DNA of 64,000 nt from CAWHXG01 sp963833235 (GCA_963833235.1 CAWHXG010000006.1:469641-533640), one strand, 5' to 3'; counted from the first letter of the stretch, positions 8,798 to 18,410 are shown. Numbers and translations are program-made. Notes: generated by a model from the letters alone, not told the origin.

Positions 8798-9082
8798 TCA
8801 GAGCTCTTCCACGATCACGAGGTCACGCTCTGCCGCGCCTTTCGCATGACCGAGCGCTTCCTGGTAGGCCGCGCTCTCGTAGCAGTCGCGCGCCGCCTGA
8901 AGCGAGGGGAAGCGGGCGACCACGTGGCGCTCGCGCTCGGCGCCCTCCAGCCGGTGGAAGGCCCCGCCGCGGGCGAGAAACGTGCCGCCATGCCCTTCGA
9001 TGGCGCCGGTGGCCAGCCTTGCGTAGCGGCCATAGGCCTCGGCATCGGTCACGTGCACATGGGCGATCCAGAGTGCGGTCAT
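8798..9082 (-). CDS. DUF1330 family protein
   Basis: A 94-residue protein with the dimeric alpha-beta barrel pattern of DUF1330: WIAHVHVTDAEAYGRYA, GGTFLARGG, ERHVVARFPS and the AARDCYESAAYQEAL helix. Function is unknown; relatives resemble small monooxygenase-like or stress proteins. The start at 9082 is chosen because it gives the family N-terminus and follows the alaS stop by one base, with AGGA embedded in the end of alaS, so it is probably cotranscribed and perhaps translationally coupled with alaS. Confidence 0.8.
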   Translation of the reverse strand: MTALWIAHVHVTDAEAYGRYARLATGAIEGHGGTFLARGGAFHRLEGAERERHVVARFPSLQAARDCYESAAYQEALGHAKGAAERDLVIVEEL

Positions 9083-9083
9083 C

Positions 9084-11743
9084 CTATCCTTCCAGTATGG
9101 CTTCGGCGGCCTTGATGGCCTGATCGGCGCGGCCCGGGTCGCTGCCGCCGCCCTGCGCCATGTCGGGCCGGCCGCCACCGCCCTTGCCGCCAAGCTCGGC
9201 CACCGCGGCGCGCACGATGTCGACCGCGGAGAGCTTGTCGGTCAGGTCGGCCGTCACGCCTGCCGCCACCGCCGCCTTGCCCCCCGCATCGGCGATCAAC
9301 AGCACCGCGCCGGATCCCATGCGCGCCTTGTGCTCGTCGACCAGCGCCGGCAGGTCCTTGCCCGTGACACCGCTGAGCGCCTGCGCCAGGAAGCTGACGC
9401 CGCCCACCTCGCGGGCCTCGGCCGTGCCGCCCTTGCCGCCGCCCATGGCGATGTCGCGGCGCAGGCGCGCGACCTCCGCCTGAAGGTTGCGCCGGTCGTC
9501 CAGCAGGCCGCGCACCCTTTGGGCCACCTCGCCGGGCGCGGCCTTCAGCGCCAGGGCGACCTCGGCCAGCCGGTGATCCTGCTCGCTGAGGTAGTCGAAC
9601 GCCGCCGCCCCGGTGAGCGCCTCGATCCGGCGCACGCCCGAGGACGACGCGCTGTCGCCAAGTGTCACGAAGACGCCGATGTCGCCCGTCTGCGCCACAT
9701 GGGTGCCGCCGCAAAGCTCCAGCGAATAGGTCTGCCCGTCGCTGCCCTTCTGCGATCCGGGCGCCCGGCCCATGGAGACCACGCGCACCTCGTCGCCGTA
9801 CTTCTCGCCGAACAGCGCCTGCGCGCCCAGCCCCCGCGCCTCGTCGGGCGTCATGATGCGCGTCGCGACGGGGGCGTTCTGGCGGATGTAGGCGTTGACC
9901 TCGGCTTCCACGCGCCGCAGCTCCTGCAGGCTCATCGCCTGGGAATGGCTGAAATCGAAGCGCAGGCGGTCGGGCGCGTTGAGCGAGCCGCGCTGCGCCA
10001 CGTGGGGCCCGAGCGCCGCGCGCAGGGCCTCGTGCAGCAGGTGCGTGGCGGAGTGGTTGGCGCGGATCATCGAGCGGCGGCCATGGTCGACGGCGAGTGC
10101 CGCGCCTTGCCCCGGCACGATCCGGCCTTCGGTGACCTCAGCGACGTGGACGAAGAGGCCGGCGAGCTTGCGGGTGTCGGTGACCCGCGCGGCGCCCGTG
10201 GGGGTGGCAAGCGTGCCGGTGTCGCCGACCTGTCCACCCTGCTCGGCATAGAAAGGCGTCTGGTTGACGACGACCTGGACCGTCTCGCCCTCGGTCGCCT
10301 CTTCGCGCTCCGCGCCGCCCTCGACCAACGCCAGGATCTGCCCCTCGGCGGCTTCGGTGTCGTAGCCGAGGAACTCGGTGACGCCCGTGCCGGTCGGCCA
10401 GATCGAGCCAGATCGCGGCATCGGCGGTCTCGCCAGAGCCGGACCACGCGCTGCGGGCCTTGGCCTTCTGCGCGTCCATCGCGGCATCGAAGCCCGCGGT
10501 ATCCACGGCGCGGCCCTTCTCTCGCAGGGCGTCCTGGGTCAGGTCGAGCGGGAAGCCGTAGGTGTCGTAGAGCCGGAACGCGGCCTGGCCCGGCAGGGCG
10601 GCGCCGGGCGGCAGGCTGCCCAGCTCGTCCTCCAGCAACCGCAGGCCCCGCTCCAGCGTGGACTTGAAGCGCGTCTCCTCCAGCCGCAGCGTCTCCTCGA
10701 TCAGCGGCTGGGCGCGGCCGAGCTCGGGGAAGGCCTGGCCCATCTTGCGCACCAGCGCCGGCACCAGGCGGAACATCACCGGGTCCTGGGCGCCCAGCAG
10801 ATGCGCGTGGCGCATGGCCCGCCGCATGATCCGGCGCAGGACGTAGCCGCGCCCCTCGTTCGAGGGCATCACCCCGTCGGCGATCGAGGAACGAGGTGGA
10901 CCGCAGATGGTCGGCGATCACCCGGTGGTGGACGGCGCCGGGCCCGTCGGGATCGGTGGAGGTGGCGTGGGCCGACGCCTCGATCAGGCTGCGCATCAGA
11001 TCGGTGTCGTAATTGTCGTGCTTGCCCTGCAGGAGCGCGCCGATGCGTTCCAGCCCCATGCCGGTGTCGATGGACTGCATGTCGAGCGGGCGCAGCGTGC
11101 CGTCGGCGAACTGCTCGTTCTGCATGAAGACGAGATTCCAGATCTCGATGAAGCGGTCGCCGTCCTCGTCGGGGCTGCCGGGGGGGCCGCCCGGGATGTG
11201 ATCGCCGTGGTCGTAGAAGATCTCGGTGCAGGGGCCGCAGGGGCCGGTGGGGCCCATGCGCCAGAAGTTGTCGTCGGTCGCGATGCGGATGATGCGCTCG
11301 TCGGGCAGGCCGGCGATCTTCTTCCAGATCTGCGCGGCCGCCTCGTCGTCGTGGTAGATGGTCACCAGCAGGCGCGCGGGGTCGATGCCGAACTCGCGGG
11401 TGATCAGCTCCCACGCGAAGGGGATCGCCTCGGCCTTGAAATAGTCGCCGAAGCTGAAATTCCCCAGCATCTCGAAGAAGGTATGGTGGCGCGCGGTGTA
11501 GCCGACATTGTCGAGGTCGTTGTGCTTGCCGCCGGCGCGGACGCATTTCTGGCTGCTGGTGGCGCGGGAATAGTCGCGGTGCTCGGCGCCGGTGAAGACG
11601 TTCTTGAACTGCACCATGCCGCTGTTGGTGAACATCAACGTGGGGTCGTTCCGCGGCACCAACGAGGAGCTGGGCACGATGGCATGCCCGTTGCGCCCGA
11701 AATAGTCGAGGAAGGTGGCGCGAATGTCGTTCAGGCTGGCCAT
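9084..11743 (-). CDS. alaS: Alanyl-tRNA synthetase (two apparent frameshifts)
   Basis: Charges tRNA-Ala and edits mischarged Ser/Gly. The N-terminal catalytic domain (DIRATFLDYF, NSGMVQFKNVFTG, RAGGKHNDLDNVG, GPCGPCTEI) is in the first frame. IADGVMPSNEGRGYVLRR to AIWLDLADRHG is in the second. TEFLGYDTE onward is in the third, including editing motifs (SATHLLHEAL, ELCGGTH) and the C-terminal GGKGGGGRPDMAQGG. Removing one C at 10885 and one C within 10384-10386 restores an 885-residue protein, the normal length. The breaks are therefore read as sequencing insertions. The start follows a GGAG element. Confidence 0.93.
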
Positions 11744-12945
11744 GGGCGGGTCTCCGGGAGGCGGCAGTCCCGTTTAGCCGTGGCCTTGCACGCTGTCCAC
11801 CGATGGTCTGCGGCGGCGGGCAGCCCGTACTGTGGGGCCGCCCGCCGGGGCGTCGAGACGTCGAGCACGTCCTCTTCCGGAGTGGGGTCGGGTTCGCCCG
11901 AACCGCCCGGCATGTCGAAATCCAGCCCGTGGGCGGCGCGGATCTTGTCCTCGATCTCCCACGCGATCTTGGGGTTGGACTTGAGGAAGATCTTGGCGTT
12001 CTCGCGGCCCTGGCCAATGCGCTCGTCGCCGTACGAGAACCACGAGCCCGACTTGTCGACGACGCCGGCCTTGACGCCGAGGTCGAGGAGCTCGCCCGTC
12101 TTCGAGATACCCTCGCCGTACATGATGTCGAATTCGACCTGCTTGAAGGGCGGCGCGACCTTGTTCTTGACGACCTTGACGCGGGTGGCGTTGCCGGTGA
12201 TCTCGTCGCGGTCCTTGACGGCGCCGATGCGGCGGATGTCGAGGCGGACGGAGGCGTAGAATTTCAACGCGTTGCCGCCCGACGTGGTCTCGGGGGAGCC
12301 GAACATGACGCCGATCTTCATGCGGATCTGGTTGATGAAGATGACCATGCACTTGCTGCGGCTGATCGAGGCAGTCAACTTGCGCATCGCCTGGCTCATC
12401 AGCCGGGCCTGGGCGCCGACCTGATGATCGCCCATGTCGCCTTCCAGCTCGGCCTTGGGGGTCAGCGCCGCGACGCTGTCGACCACGACCATGCTGACGG
12501 CGCCGGAGCGGACCAGCGTGTCGGTGATCTCCAGTGCCTGCTCGCCGGTGTCGGGCTGCGAGATCAGCAGCTCCTCGAGGTTGACGCCGAGCTTCTTGGC
12601 ATATTGCGGGTCAAGCGCGTGCTCGGCATCCACGAAGGCGCAGACGCCGCCCTTCTTCTGTTCCTCGGCCACGCAATGGAGCGTCAGCGTGGTCTTGCCG
12701 GAGCTCTCGGGGCCGTAGATCTCGATGATGCGGCCCTTGGGCAGGCCGCCGATGCCAAGCGCGATGTCGAGCCCCAGGGAGCCGGTGGAGGTCGATTCGA
12801 TCTCCGTGACCGCGCCGTCCTGGCCGAGCTTCATGATGGAGCCCTTGCCGAACTGGCGTTCGATCTGGGCGAGCGCGCTGTCGAGCGCCTTTTGCTTGTC
12901 CATCTTGCGGGAGCTGTCCAGGTTGAGAAGGTTCGCCGAAGCCAT
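11731..12945 (-). CDS. recA: RecA recombinase
   Basis: ATP-dependent strand exchange and SOS co-protease. The start MASANLLNLDSSRKMDKQKAL at 12945 is the family N-terminus; upstream in-frame codons are ignored. Walker A GPESSGKTTL, the loop MSQAMRKLTASISRS and FINQIRMKIGVMFG are clear. As read, the protein has 404 residues and its last 13 bases overlap alaS. The expected C-terminus PEEDVLDV is followed by about 40 unusual residues. Removing one base at 11855 would give a TGA straight after DVLDV and a 363-residue protein, so the tail is probably an artefact. In GTA-producing Rhodobacter, RecA is needed for recombination of received DNA. Confidence 0.94.
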   Translation of the reverse strand: MASANLLNLDSSRKMDKQKALDSALAQIERQFGKGSIMKLGQDGAVTEIESTSTGSLGLDIALGIGGLPKGRIIEIYGPESSGKTTLTLHCVAEEQKKGGVCAFVDAEHALDPQYAKKLGVNLEELLISQPDTGEQALEITDTLVRSGAVSMVVVDSVAALTPKAELEGDMGDHQVGAQARLMSQAMRKLTASISRSKCMVIFINQIRMKIGVMFGSPETTSGGNALKFYASVRLDIRRIGAVKDRDEITGNATRVKVVKNKVAPPFKQVEFDIMYGEGISKTGELLDLGVKAGVVDKSGSWFSYGDERIGQGRENAKIFLKSNPKIAWEIEDKIRAAHGLDFDMPGGSGEPDPTPEEDVLDVSTPRRAAPQYGLPAAADHRWTACKATAKRDCRLPETRPWPA

Positions 12946-12994
12946 GTATCCTGTCCTTGTTGCACGCCCTTTGCGGGCCGGCAATGCTGCCGAT

Positions 12995-13009
12995 GTTCTG
13001 CTCTTGTTC
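12995..13009 (-). promoter_or_regulatory. LexA (SOS) box upstream of recA
   Basis: GTTC-TGCTCTT-GTTC, the direct repeat GTTC-N7-GTTC that defines the alphaproteobacterial LexA operator, with a perfect match and exact spacing. It lies 50-64 bases before the recA start codon, where it could block transcription until SOS induction. Confidence 0.82.
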
Positions 13010-13159
13010 CTTAACGTATGGGACCTGAGCGCGGCAAATTCAACACAAAGCTGCCGTATTTCGAAGCTGGCAGCGAGATGTTGACGAATCCTTACCGGCG
13101 GGGCGTGCGCGGCTGGCATGCGGCGTCGCGACGGCAAGGCCGCTGGCGGAGGGCCCGGC

Positions 13160-15463
13160 TCAGCCGAGCTGCTTCTGGACCGTCAGGGTGAGATCCTGCA
13201 GCGAGAAGGGCTTGGGCAGGAAGACGGAGTTGGGGATGCGCCCGTGATGCTCATCGAGCGCATCCTCGGCATAGCCCGAGACGAAGACGATGCGGGTATC
13301 GGGGCGGTCCTTCAGGGCAATCCGCACCCAGGTGGGCCCGTCCATCCCCGGCATCACAACGTCGGTGACGAAAAGATCGACCTTCAGCTCGCCATCGGCC
13401 AGCTGGCTCAGCGCCTCCTCGGCGTTCTCCGCCTCGAGGACGGTGTAGCCGCGCAGCCGCAGCGCGCGCGAGGCGAAGGCGCGGACCGGCGCCTCGTCTT
13501 CCACCAGCAGAACCACCGCATCGCTGCGGGCCGCCGGAAGGTGCGCGGCGGCGTGGGGGGCGGGCAGCGCGGGCTTAGGCGTCGCGGCCTCGCGGTAGGC
13601 CGGCAGGAAGAGGGTGAAGACCGTGCCCTCGCCCGGCGTGCTGTCGGCGAAGATGTAGCCACCCGTCTGCTTGACGATGCCGTAGGCGGTGGAAAGGCCG
13701 AGCCCGGTGCCCTCGCCGGTCTTCTTGGTCGTGTAGAAGGGCTCGAAGATCTTGCTCAGCTTCTCCGGCGGAATGCCGATGCCCTGATCGGACACGCGCA
13801 CCACCACGTAGTCGCCGGGTGGAATCGCGGCCCGGTTGCGGCGGGTCTCGGCCTTCAGCATCACCGCCTCCGTCTCGATCACGATCTCGCCGCCCGAGGG
13901 CATCGCGTCGCGGGCGTTCACCACGAGGTTCATGATGACCTGCTCCAGCTGCCGCTTGTCGGCCCGGATCGAGGGCAGCGCCGGATCGTGGCGCAGGGTC
14001 AGCCGCACCCGCTCGCCCACCAGCCGGTTCAGCAGATGGGTGAGGTCGGCGAGCGCATCGCGCAGATCGATCATCTGCGGCTGCAGGGTCTGCTTGCGGG
14101 AGAAGGCCAGAAGCTGCCCCACGAGGCTGGCGGCCCGGTTGGCGTTCTGATGGATCTGCACCAGGTCGCCGTATTCGGGATCGCCCTGGTCGTGGCGCAG
14201 GAGCAGCAGATCGCAATGCCCGGAGATCGCGGTGAGCAGGTTGTTGAAGTCGTGCGCGACGCCACCGGCCAGCTGGCCGATCGCCTGCATCTTCTGGCTC
14301 TGCACGAACTGCGCCTCGAGCGTCTTCAGCTCGGTCGCATCGTTGAGCACGGCCACGAGATGGCTGGCGCCAGGCTCGGCCGCCCGCTTCAGCGTTACCT
14401 GCACGAAGACGTCGCGGCCGTCGGTGGTGACCTGCAGGAACTCGGACCGGTTCAGCCCGCGCCCCGCCGCCGCCTCGCGCAGCCAGTCCGACACCGAACG
14501 CCCGAGGCCGGAGACCAGATCGGCGAGGTTGGTGCCCTGCGGGATGGCGTTGCCCAGAAGCTCGCGCGCCGAGCGGTTGGCCACCTGCACCCGCCCGTCG
14601 GACGCGATCTTCAGGAGCGGCACCGGCAGCGCATCGAAAAGCTCGGCCGCATCCGACCCCGCGGCGGTGCCCTCGGGCAGCACGTAGATCTCCGCCCCAA
14701 GCTCTCCGGCGATCTCGACGACGCGGCGGCGCTGCAGGCCCTCGCGGGTGGCCACGTCGTGGACGTGACCCGACCGGATCGGCAGGTCAGTCACCAGCCT
14801 CTCTAGACGCTCCGGCGGCTCGCCCAGAAGCTCGGTCATGGCAGAGCCCGAGGACACCACGGCGCCCGCGGCATCGATCACGCAGGACGGCAGCCCGAGT
14901 TCCATCGATCCGGCGACCGCCCCGTGCGGCGCCACGTCTTCCAGCCGCCAGAGCACGTGGTCTTGGGCGCCGGCGACCGCCGTCAGGCGGGTATGGCCGT
15001 TGCGGTTGACCCTGTCTTCCCGCGCGGTGCCCTGCTTGCGCGCCACGGCGGAGAGGCGGCCCACGATGGCGCCTGGCGCGGCGAAGCGGCCACCGAGCGC
15101 GTTCGCCAACGGTTCCCCGACCGACATGCCCGTGAGGGCGCAGGCGGCGGCATTGGCCCAGACAAGCCGCCCCGCCTCGTCGGTGACGGCCACGACGCTC
15201 TCATCGGCCTCGTGAAAGGCGCCGACGCTGGCGATCATGGCGGAGACCCGCGCCTTGCGGCGCCCGGCGAGGAACCGAACGCTCAGCGCGATGGCCAGGA
15301 CGGCGCCGCCGGCAGTGACGAGCCCGGCCTGCAGCGCGCCGGTCACGGCGAGCGCCCCCGCAAGGGCCAGCGCCCCGCCGGTCAAGGCCAGCGGCAGCAG
15401 CCGCGGCGCGGCGTCACGGCAAGCCTGTTCGAGGGCCGCCGAAAATTGCATCGTTTCGCTCAC
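13160..15463 (-). CDS. cckA: Hybrid sensor histidine kinase/phosphatase CckA
   Basis: Top of the CckA-ChpT-CtrA phosphorelay, which in Rhodobacterales controls motility and GTA production and release. Numbered from a possible TTG at 15481: two membrane segments (about 28-71), PAS-like sensor regions (90-200 and 275-385), the HisKA box GGVAHDFNNLL with His410, the HATPase N box VMNLVVNARDA region (517-526), DQGIGIPPEK and GEGTGLGLS, then a receiver domain with Asp707 in VTDVVMPGMDG. A GTG at 15463 with GGAGG just upstream is the preferred start (767 residues); an ATG at 15451 is possible. The upstream region carries a CtrA-type site and a near-LexA element. Confidence 0.9.
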   Translation of the reverse strand: MSETMQFSAALEQACRDAAPRLLPLALTGGALALAGALAVTGALQAGLVTAGGAVLAIALSVRFLAGRRKARVSAMIASVGAFHEADESVVAVTDEAGRLVWANAAACALTGMSVGEPLANALGGRFAAPGAIVGRLSAVARKQGTAREDRVNRNGHTRLTAVAGAQDHVLWRLEDVAPHGAVAGSMELGLPSCVIDAAGAVVSSGSAMTELLGEPPERLERLVTDLPIRSGHVHDVATREGLQRRRVVEIAGELGAEIYVLPEGTAAGSDAAELFDALPVPLLKIASDGRVQVANRSARELLGNAIPQGTNLADLVSGLGRSVSDWLREAAAGRGLNRSEFLQVTTDGRDVFVQVTLKRAAEPGASHLVAVLNDATELKTLEAQFVQSQKMQAIGQLAGGVAHDFNNLLTAISGHCDLLLLRHDQGDPEYGDLVQIHQNANRAASLVGQLLAFSRKQTLQPQMIDLRDALADLTHLLNRLVGERVRLTLRHDPALPSIRADKRQLEQVIMNLVVNARDAMPSGGEIVIETEAVMLKAETRRNRAAIPPGDYVVVRVSDQGIGIPPEKLSKIFEPFYTTKKTGEGTGLGLSTAYGIVKQTGGYIFADSTPGEGTVFTLFLPAYREAATPKPALPAPHAAAHLPAARSDAVVLLVEDEAPVRAFASRALRLRGYTVLEAENAEEALSQLADGELKVDLFVTDVVMPGMDGPTWVRIALKDRPDTRIVFVSGYAEDALDEHHGRIPNSVFLPKPFSLQDLTLTVQKQLG

Positions 15464-15510
15464 GTCGCCTCCGTCGGGCAAGATCTCCGCTTTACTTAGG
15501 GCGCCGAAGG

Positions 15511-15525
15511 TTAAGCTGCACTTAA
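15511..15525. promoter_or_regulatory. CtrA binding site upstream of cckA
   Basis: TTAA-GCTGCAC-TTAA is a perfect full CtrA motif (TTAA-N7-TTAA). It lies 48-62 bases before the preferred cckA start in the short cckA/rsmB intergenic region. It suggests that CtrA feeds back on its own kinase. The motif is from Caulobacter and relatives; the assignment here rests on sequence and position only. Confidence 0.65.
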
Positions 15526-15540
15526 GTAACTTCCAGCCGC

Positions 15541-15556
15541 GAACAACATGCCGAAC
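15541..15556. promoter_or_regulatory. Near-LexA element upstream of cckA (spacer off by one)
   Basis: GAAC-AACATGCC-GAAC has the two GAAC half-sites of an alphaproteobacterial LexA box but an eight-base spacer in place of seven. LexA is reported to repress cckA in Rhodobacter capsulatus, so the site is in the expected place. Single-base insertions are common in this sequence, so a true N7 spacer is possible; otherwise it is a degenerate or non-functional site. Confidence 0.4.
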
Positions 15557-15565
15557 GTAATTCTT

Positions 15566-16774
15566 TCAACCTGAGGTTGCCTCGTGCTCGGGCGCGCTAA
15601 GGGGAGCGGTCAAGACGCATTGGAAGAACCCGTCGCAGCCCTGCAGCGGGCTAAGGCGGCGGGCCGGGCCGGCGGCCCAGCCGGGATGGTCGCCGAGGAA
15701 GGCGGCGATGCGGTCTTCGTTCTCGGCGCGCAGGAACGAGCAGGTGATGTAGGCGATCGCGCCGCCGGGCGCGGCGAGGACCGCCGCCTGCCGCAGGATC
15801 GCGTCCTGCAGCCCGGTCAGCTCGTCGAGGCGCGCGGGCGCCAGCCGCCATTTGCCCTGCGGGTCACGGCGCCACGATCCGCTTCCCGAGCAGGGCGCAT
15901 CGACCACGACGGTGTCATAGGCGGCGGGTGCGGCGGACAGATCCTCCGGGGTAAGCAGCTGCACGGCGATGCCGGCGCGGGCGGCACGGGCCGGAAGATC
16001 GGCCATGCGGGCCGGGGCGACATCGTGCGCGAAATAGCGGCCTTCGCCGCGGGCGGCCACGGCCAGCACCTTGCCCCCCGCCCCGGCGCAGAGATCGAGT
16101 AGCCGCCCCCCCGGCGCCAGCGGCACCGCGTCGGCCACGGCCTGGGAGCCGGCATCCTGCAGCTCGACCCAGCCCTCGGCCAGCGCCCCGGCCTGCCGCA
16201 ACCGCCGCGCGCCCTCGGTCACCTCGAGCGCGTTCGGCGACAGGGGGTGCGGGCGGGCGGCGACGCCTTCCCCGGCCAGGCGGGCGGCCGCGGCCTCGGG
16301 GCTGGCGGCGCGGGCGTTGACGCGCAGGTGGATGGGCGCGCGCTTGCGCAAAGCCAGCAGGATCGCGTCGCGCTCCGGGCCGAGGGCTTCGGCCAGGGGC
16401 GCCATGAGCCAATCGGGACAGTCGAGCGCCGTGGCGCTGCCGGGCTCGGGCGTCGCACCCGACGGATCGGGGTGACCGGGGGGTGCTGCGGCCGGCGCGT
16501 GGCCCTGGCCGGTGAACACCGTCGCCGGGTCGACGCCGTCGGCGCGCAGGGCGCCCAGCATCAGCCCCCGTCCCGTCTCGGCGCCGCCGAGCGCCGCGAG
16601 GGAGCGCCATTGCCGCAAGGCGCGGAACACGTGGTCGCGCACCGCCGCGCGGTCGCCCGAGCCGGCGTAGCGGCTGCCGCGCGACCAGGACGTCAGCGCG
16701 GGTTCGGCGAGCTGACCGGCCGCGATCCGATCCAGGATGCCGATTGCGGCGGCGATGCGCGCGGCTGGGGTCAT
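15566..16774 (-). CDS. 16S rRNA cytosine-C5 methyltransferase, RsmB type
   Basis: A 402-residue SAM-dependent RNA m5C methyltransferase with an N-terminal NusB-like region (DRIAAGQLAEPALTSWSRGSRY). The catalytic part has LLDLCAGAGGK (SAM binding), DAPCSGSGSWRRDP (motif IV cysteine) and YITCSFLRAENED (motif VI catalytic cysteine). The start at 16774 gives the family N-terminus MTPAARIAAA. The N-terminal region is longer and more Pro-rich than E. coli RsmB, so the precise target is inferred. It lies upstream of cckA on the same strand, 102 bases from the preferred cckA start. Confidence 0.85.
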   Translation of the reverse strand: MTPAARIAAAIGILDRIAAGQLAEPALTSWSRGSRYAGSGDRAAVRDHVFRALRQWRSLAALGGAETGRGLMLGALRADGVDPATVFTGQGHAPAAAPPGHPDPSGATPEPGSATALDCPDWLMAPLAEALGPERDAILLALRKRAPIHLRVNARAASPEAAAARLAGEGVAARPHPLSPNALEVTEGARRLRQAGALAEGWVELQDAGSQAVADAVPLAPGGRLLDLCAGAGGKVLAVAARGEGRYFAHDVAPARMADLPARAARAGIAVQLLTPEDLSAAPAAYDTVVVDAPCSGSGSWRRDPQGKWRLAPARLDELTGLQDAILRQAAVLAAPGGAIAYITCSFLRAENEDRIAAFLGDHPGWAAGPARRLSPLQGCDGFFQCVLTAPLSAPEHEATSG

Positions 16775-16958
16775 TGGCGGGCCTCGGGTGCCGTCGAGGA
16801 CACCTGAACTCCTTGCTTTTCGAAATCTTGCAGGGGTCGCAGGCGCAGTCGGCTGTTCGCCTGCGGCGCGGCGTGCGGCAACGGCCCGCCACAGGCTTGT
16901 CGTTGCCGGCCTCGGCGCGGGCGGGTGCCGGCCTGCGGCGCAGCGAACGGGCGGCGGG

Positions 16959-18410
16959 CTAGCGGGAATAGTTCGGGCTCTCCCGCGTGATCTGCACGTC
17001 GTGCACGTGGCTCTCGTTGAGGCCGGCGCCGGTGATCTGCACGAAGTCCGCCCGCGCCTGCAGCTCGGCGATGCTGGCCGCGCCCACGTAGCCCATGGCC
17101 GCGCGAAGCCCGCCCACGAGCTGGTGCACCACCGCGCCCGCCGACCCCTTGTAGGGCACCTGCCCCTCGATCCCCTCCGGCACCAGCTTGTCGCTGGCCG
17201 CGTCGCTCTGGAAGTAGCGGTCGGCCGAGCCGCGGGCCATGGCGCCAAGGCTGCCCATCCCGCGGTAGGACTTGTAGCTGCGGCCCTGGTAGAGGATCAC
17301 CTCGCCGGGGCTCTCGTCGGTGCCCGCGATCATGCTGCCGACCATGGCGCAGGCGGCCCCCGCGGCGATGGCCTTGGCAAAATCGCCGGAGAACTTGATG
17401 CCGCCATCGGCGATGACCGGCACGCCGGTACCGCGCGCGGCGGCCGCGCAGTCGAGGATCGCGGTCAGCTGCGGTACGCCCACCCCCGCCACCATCCGCG
17501 TGGTGCAGATGGACCCCGGGCCGATGCCGACCTTCACCGCATCCGCGCCTGCATCGATCAGCGCACGGGTGGCCTCGCCCGTCGCGACGTTGCCCGCCAC
17601 GACCTGCACGGCGTTGCTGAGCCGCTTGATCCGCCGCACCACCTCTCCCACCGCCGCGGAATGGCCATGGGCGGTATCGACCACCACCATATCCACGCCC
17701 GCATCGATCAGCGCCTCGGCCCGGCCGAAGCCGGCATCGCCCACGGTGGTGGCGGCGGCCACGCGCAGGCGACCGAGCTCGTCCATGCAGGCCTGGGGGT
17801 TCAGCACCGCCTGCTCGCTGTCCTTCAGGGTCAGCAGGCCGGTCAGGCGGCCTGCGGCATCCACCACCAGCAGCTTCTCGATCCGGCGTTCCTTCATGAG
17901 GTCGCGCGCCTCGTCGAGATCGGCCGGCTCGCGCAGCATGGCCAGATCGCGAGAGGTCATCATGGCGCTGACCGGCGTGTCATCGGCGGTGGCGAAGCGC
18001 ATGTCGCGGTTGGTGACGATGCCCACCACCCGGCGCGCGGCATCCACCACCGGGAAGCCGGTGACCTTGTAACGCTCCTGCAGGGCCTTGGCATCGGCGA
18101 GCGTCTGGTCGGCGGTCAGCGTCACGGGGTTGTAGACGACGCCCGAGACGAAGCGCTTGACGCGGCGCACCTCGCGGGCCTGCTCCTCGACCCCGAGGTT
18201 GCGGTGGATCACCCCCATGCCGCCGGCCTGCGCCATGGCGATGGCCATGCGCGCCTCGGTCACGGTATCCATCGCGGAGCTGAGGAGCGGGATGTTGAGC
18301 CGGATGGCGCGGGTGACCTGGGTGGCGGTATCGGCCTGGCCCGGCAGCACGGCGCTGGCGCCCGGCACCAGCAGGACGTCGTCGAAGGTCAGGGCTTGGC
18401 GGATTTCCAT
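16959..18410 (-). CDS. guaB: Inosine-5'-monophosphate dehydrogenase
   Basis: Oxidises IMP to XMP, the committed step of GMP synthesis, using NAD+. The 483-residue protein has the TIM-barrel start LTFDDVLLVPG, two CBS domains (about residues 95-200), the catalytic cysteine loop VGIGPGSICTTRMVAG, and the late motifs GYVGAASI and ITGAGLNESHVHD. AGGAG stands seven bases before the ATG at 18410. Length and motifs are normal and the frame is unbroken. Confidence 0.95.
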   Translation of the reverse strand: MEIRQALTFDDVLLVPGASAVLPGQADTATQVTRAIRLNIPLLSSAMDTVTEARMAIAMAQAGGMGVIHRNLGVEEQAREVRRVKRFVSGVVYNPVTLTADQTLADAKALQERYKVTGFPVVDAARRVVGIVTNRDMRFATADDTPVSAMMTSRDLAMLREPADLDEARDLMKERRIEKLLVVDAAGRLTGLLTLKDSEQAVLNPQACMDELGRLRVAAATTVGDAGFGRAEALIDAGVDMVVVDTAHGHSAAVGEVVRRIKRLSNAVQVVAGNVATGEATRALIDAGADAVKVGIGPGSICTTRMVAGVGVPQLTAILDCAAAARGTGVPVIADGGIKFSGDFAKAIAAGAACAMVGSMIAGTDESPGEVILYQGRSYKSYRGMGSLGAMARGSADRYFQSDAASDKLVPEGIEGQVPYKGSAGAVVHQLVGGLRAAMGYVGAASIAELQARADFVQITGAGLNESHVHDVQITRESPNYSR

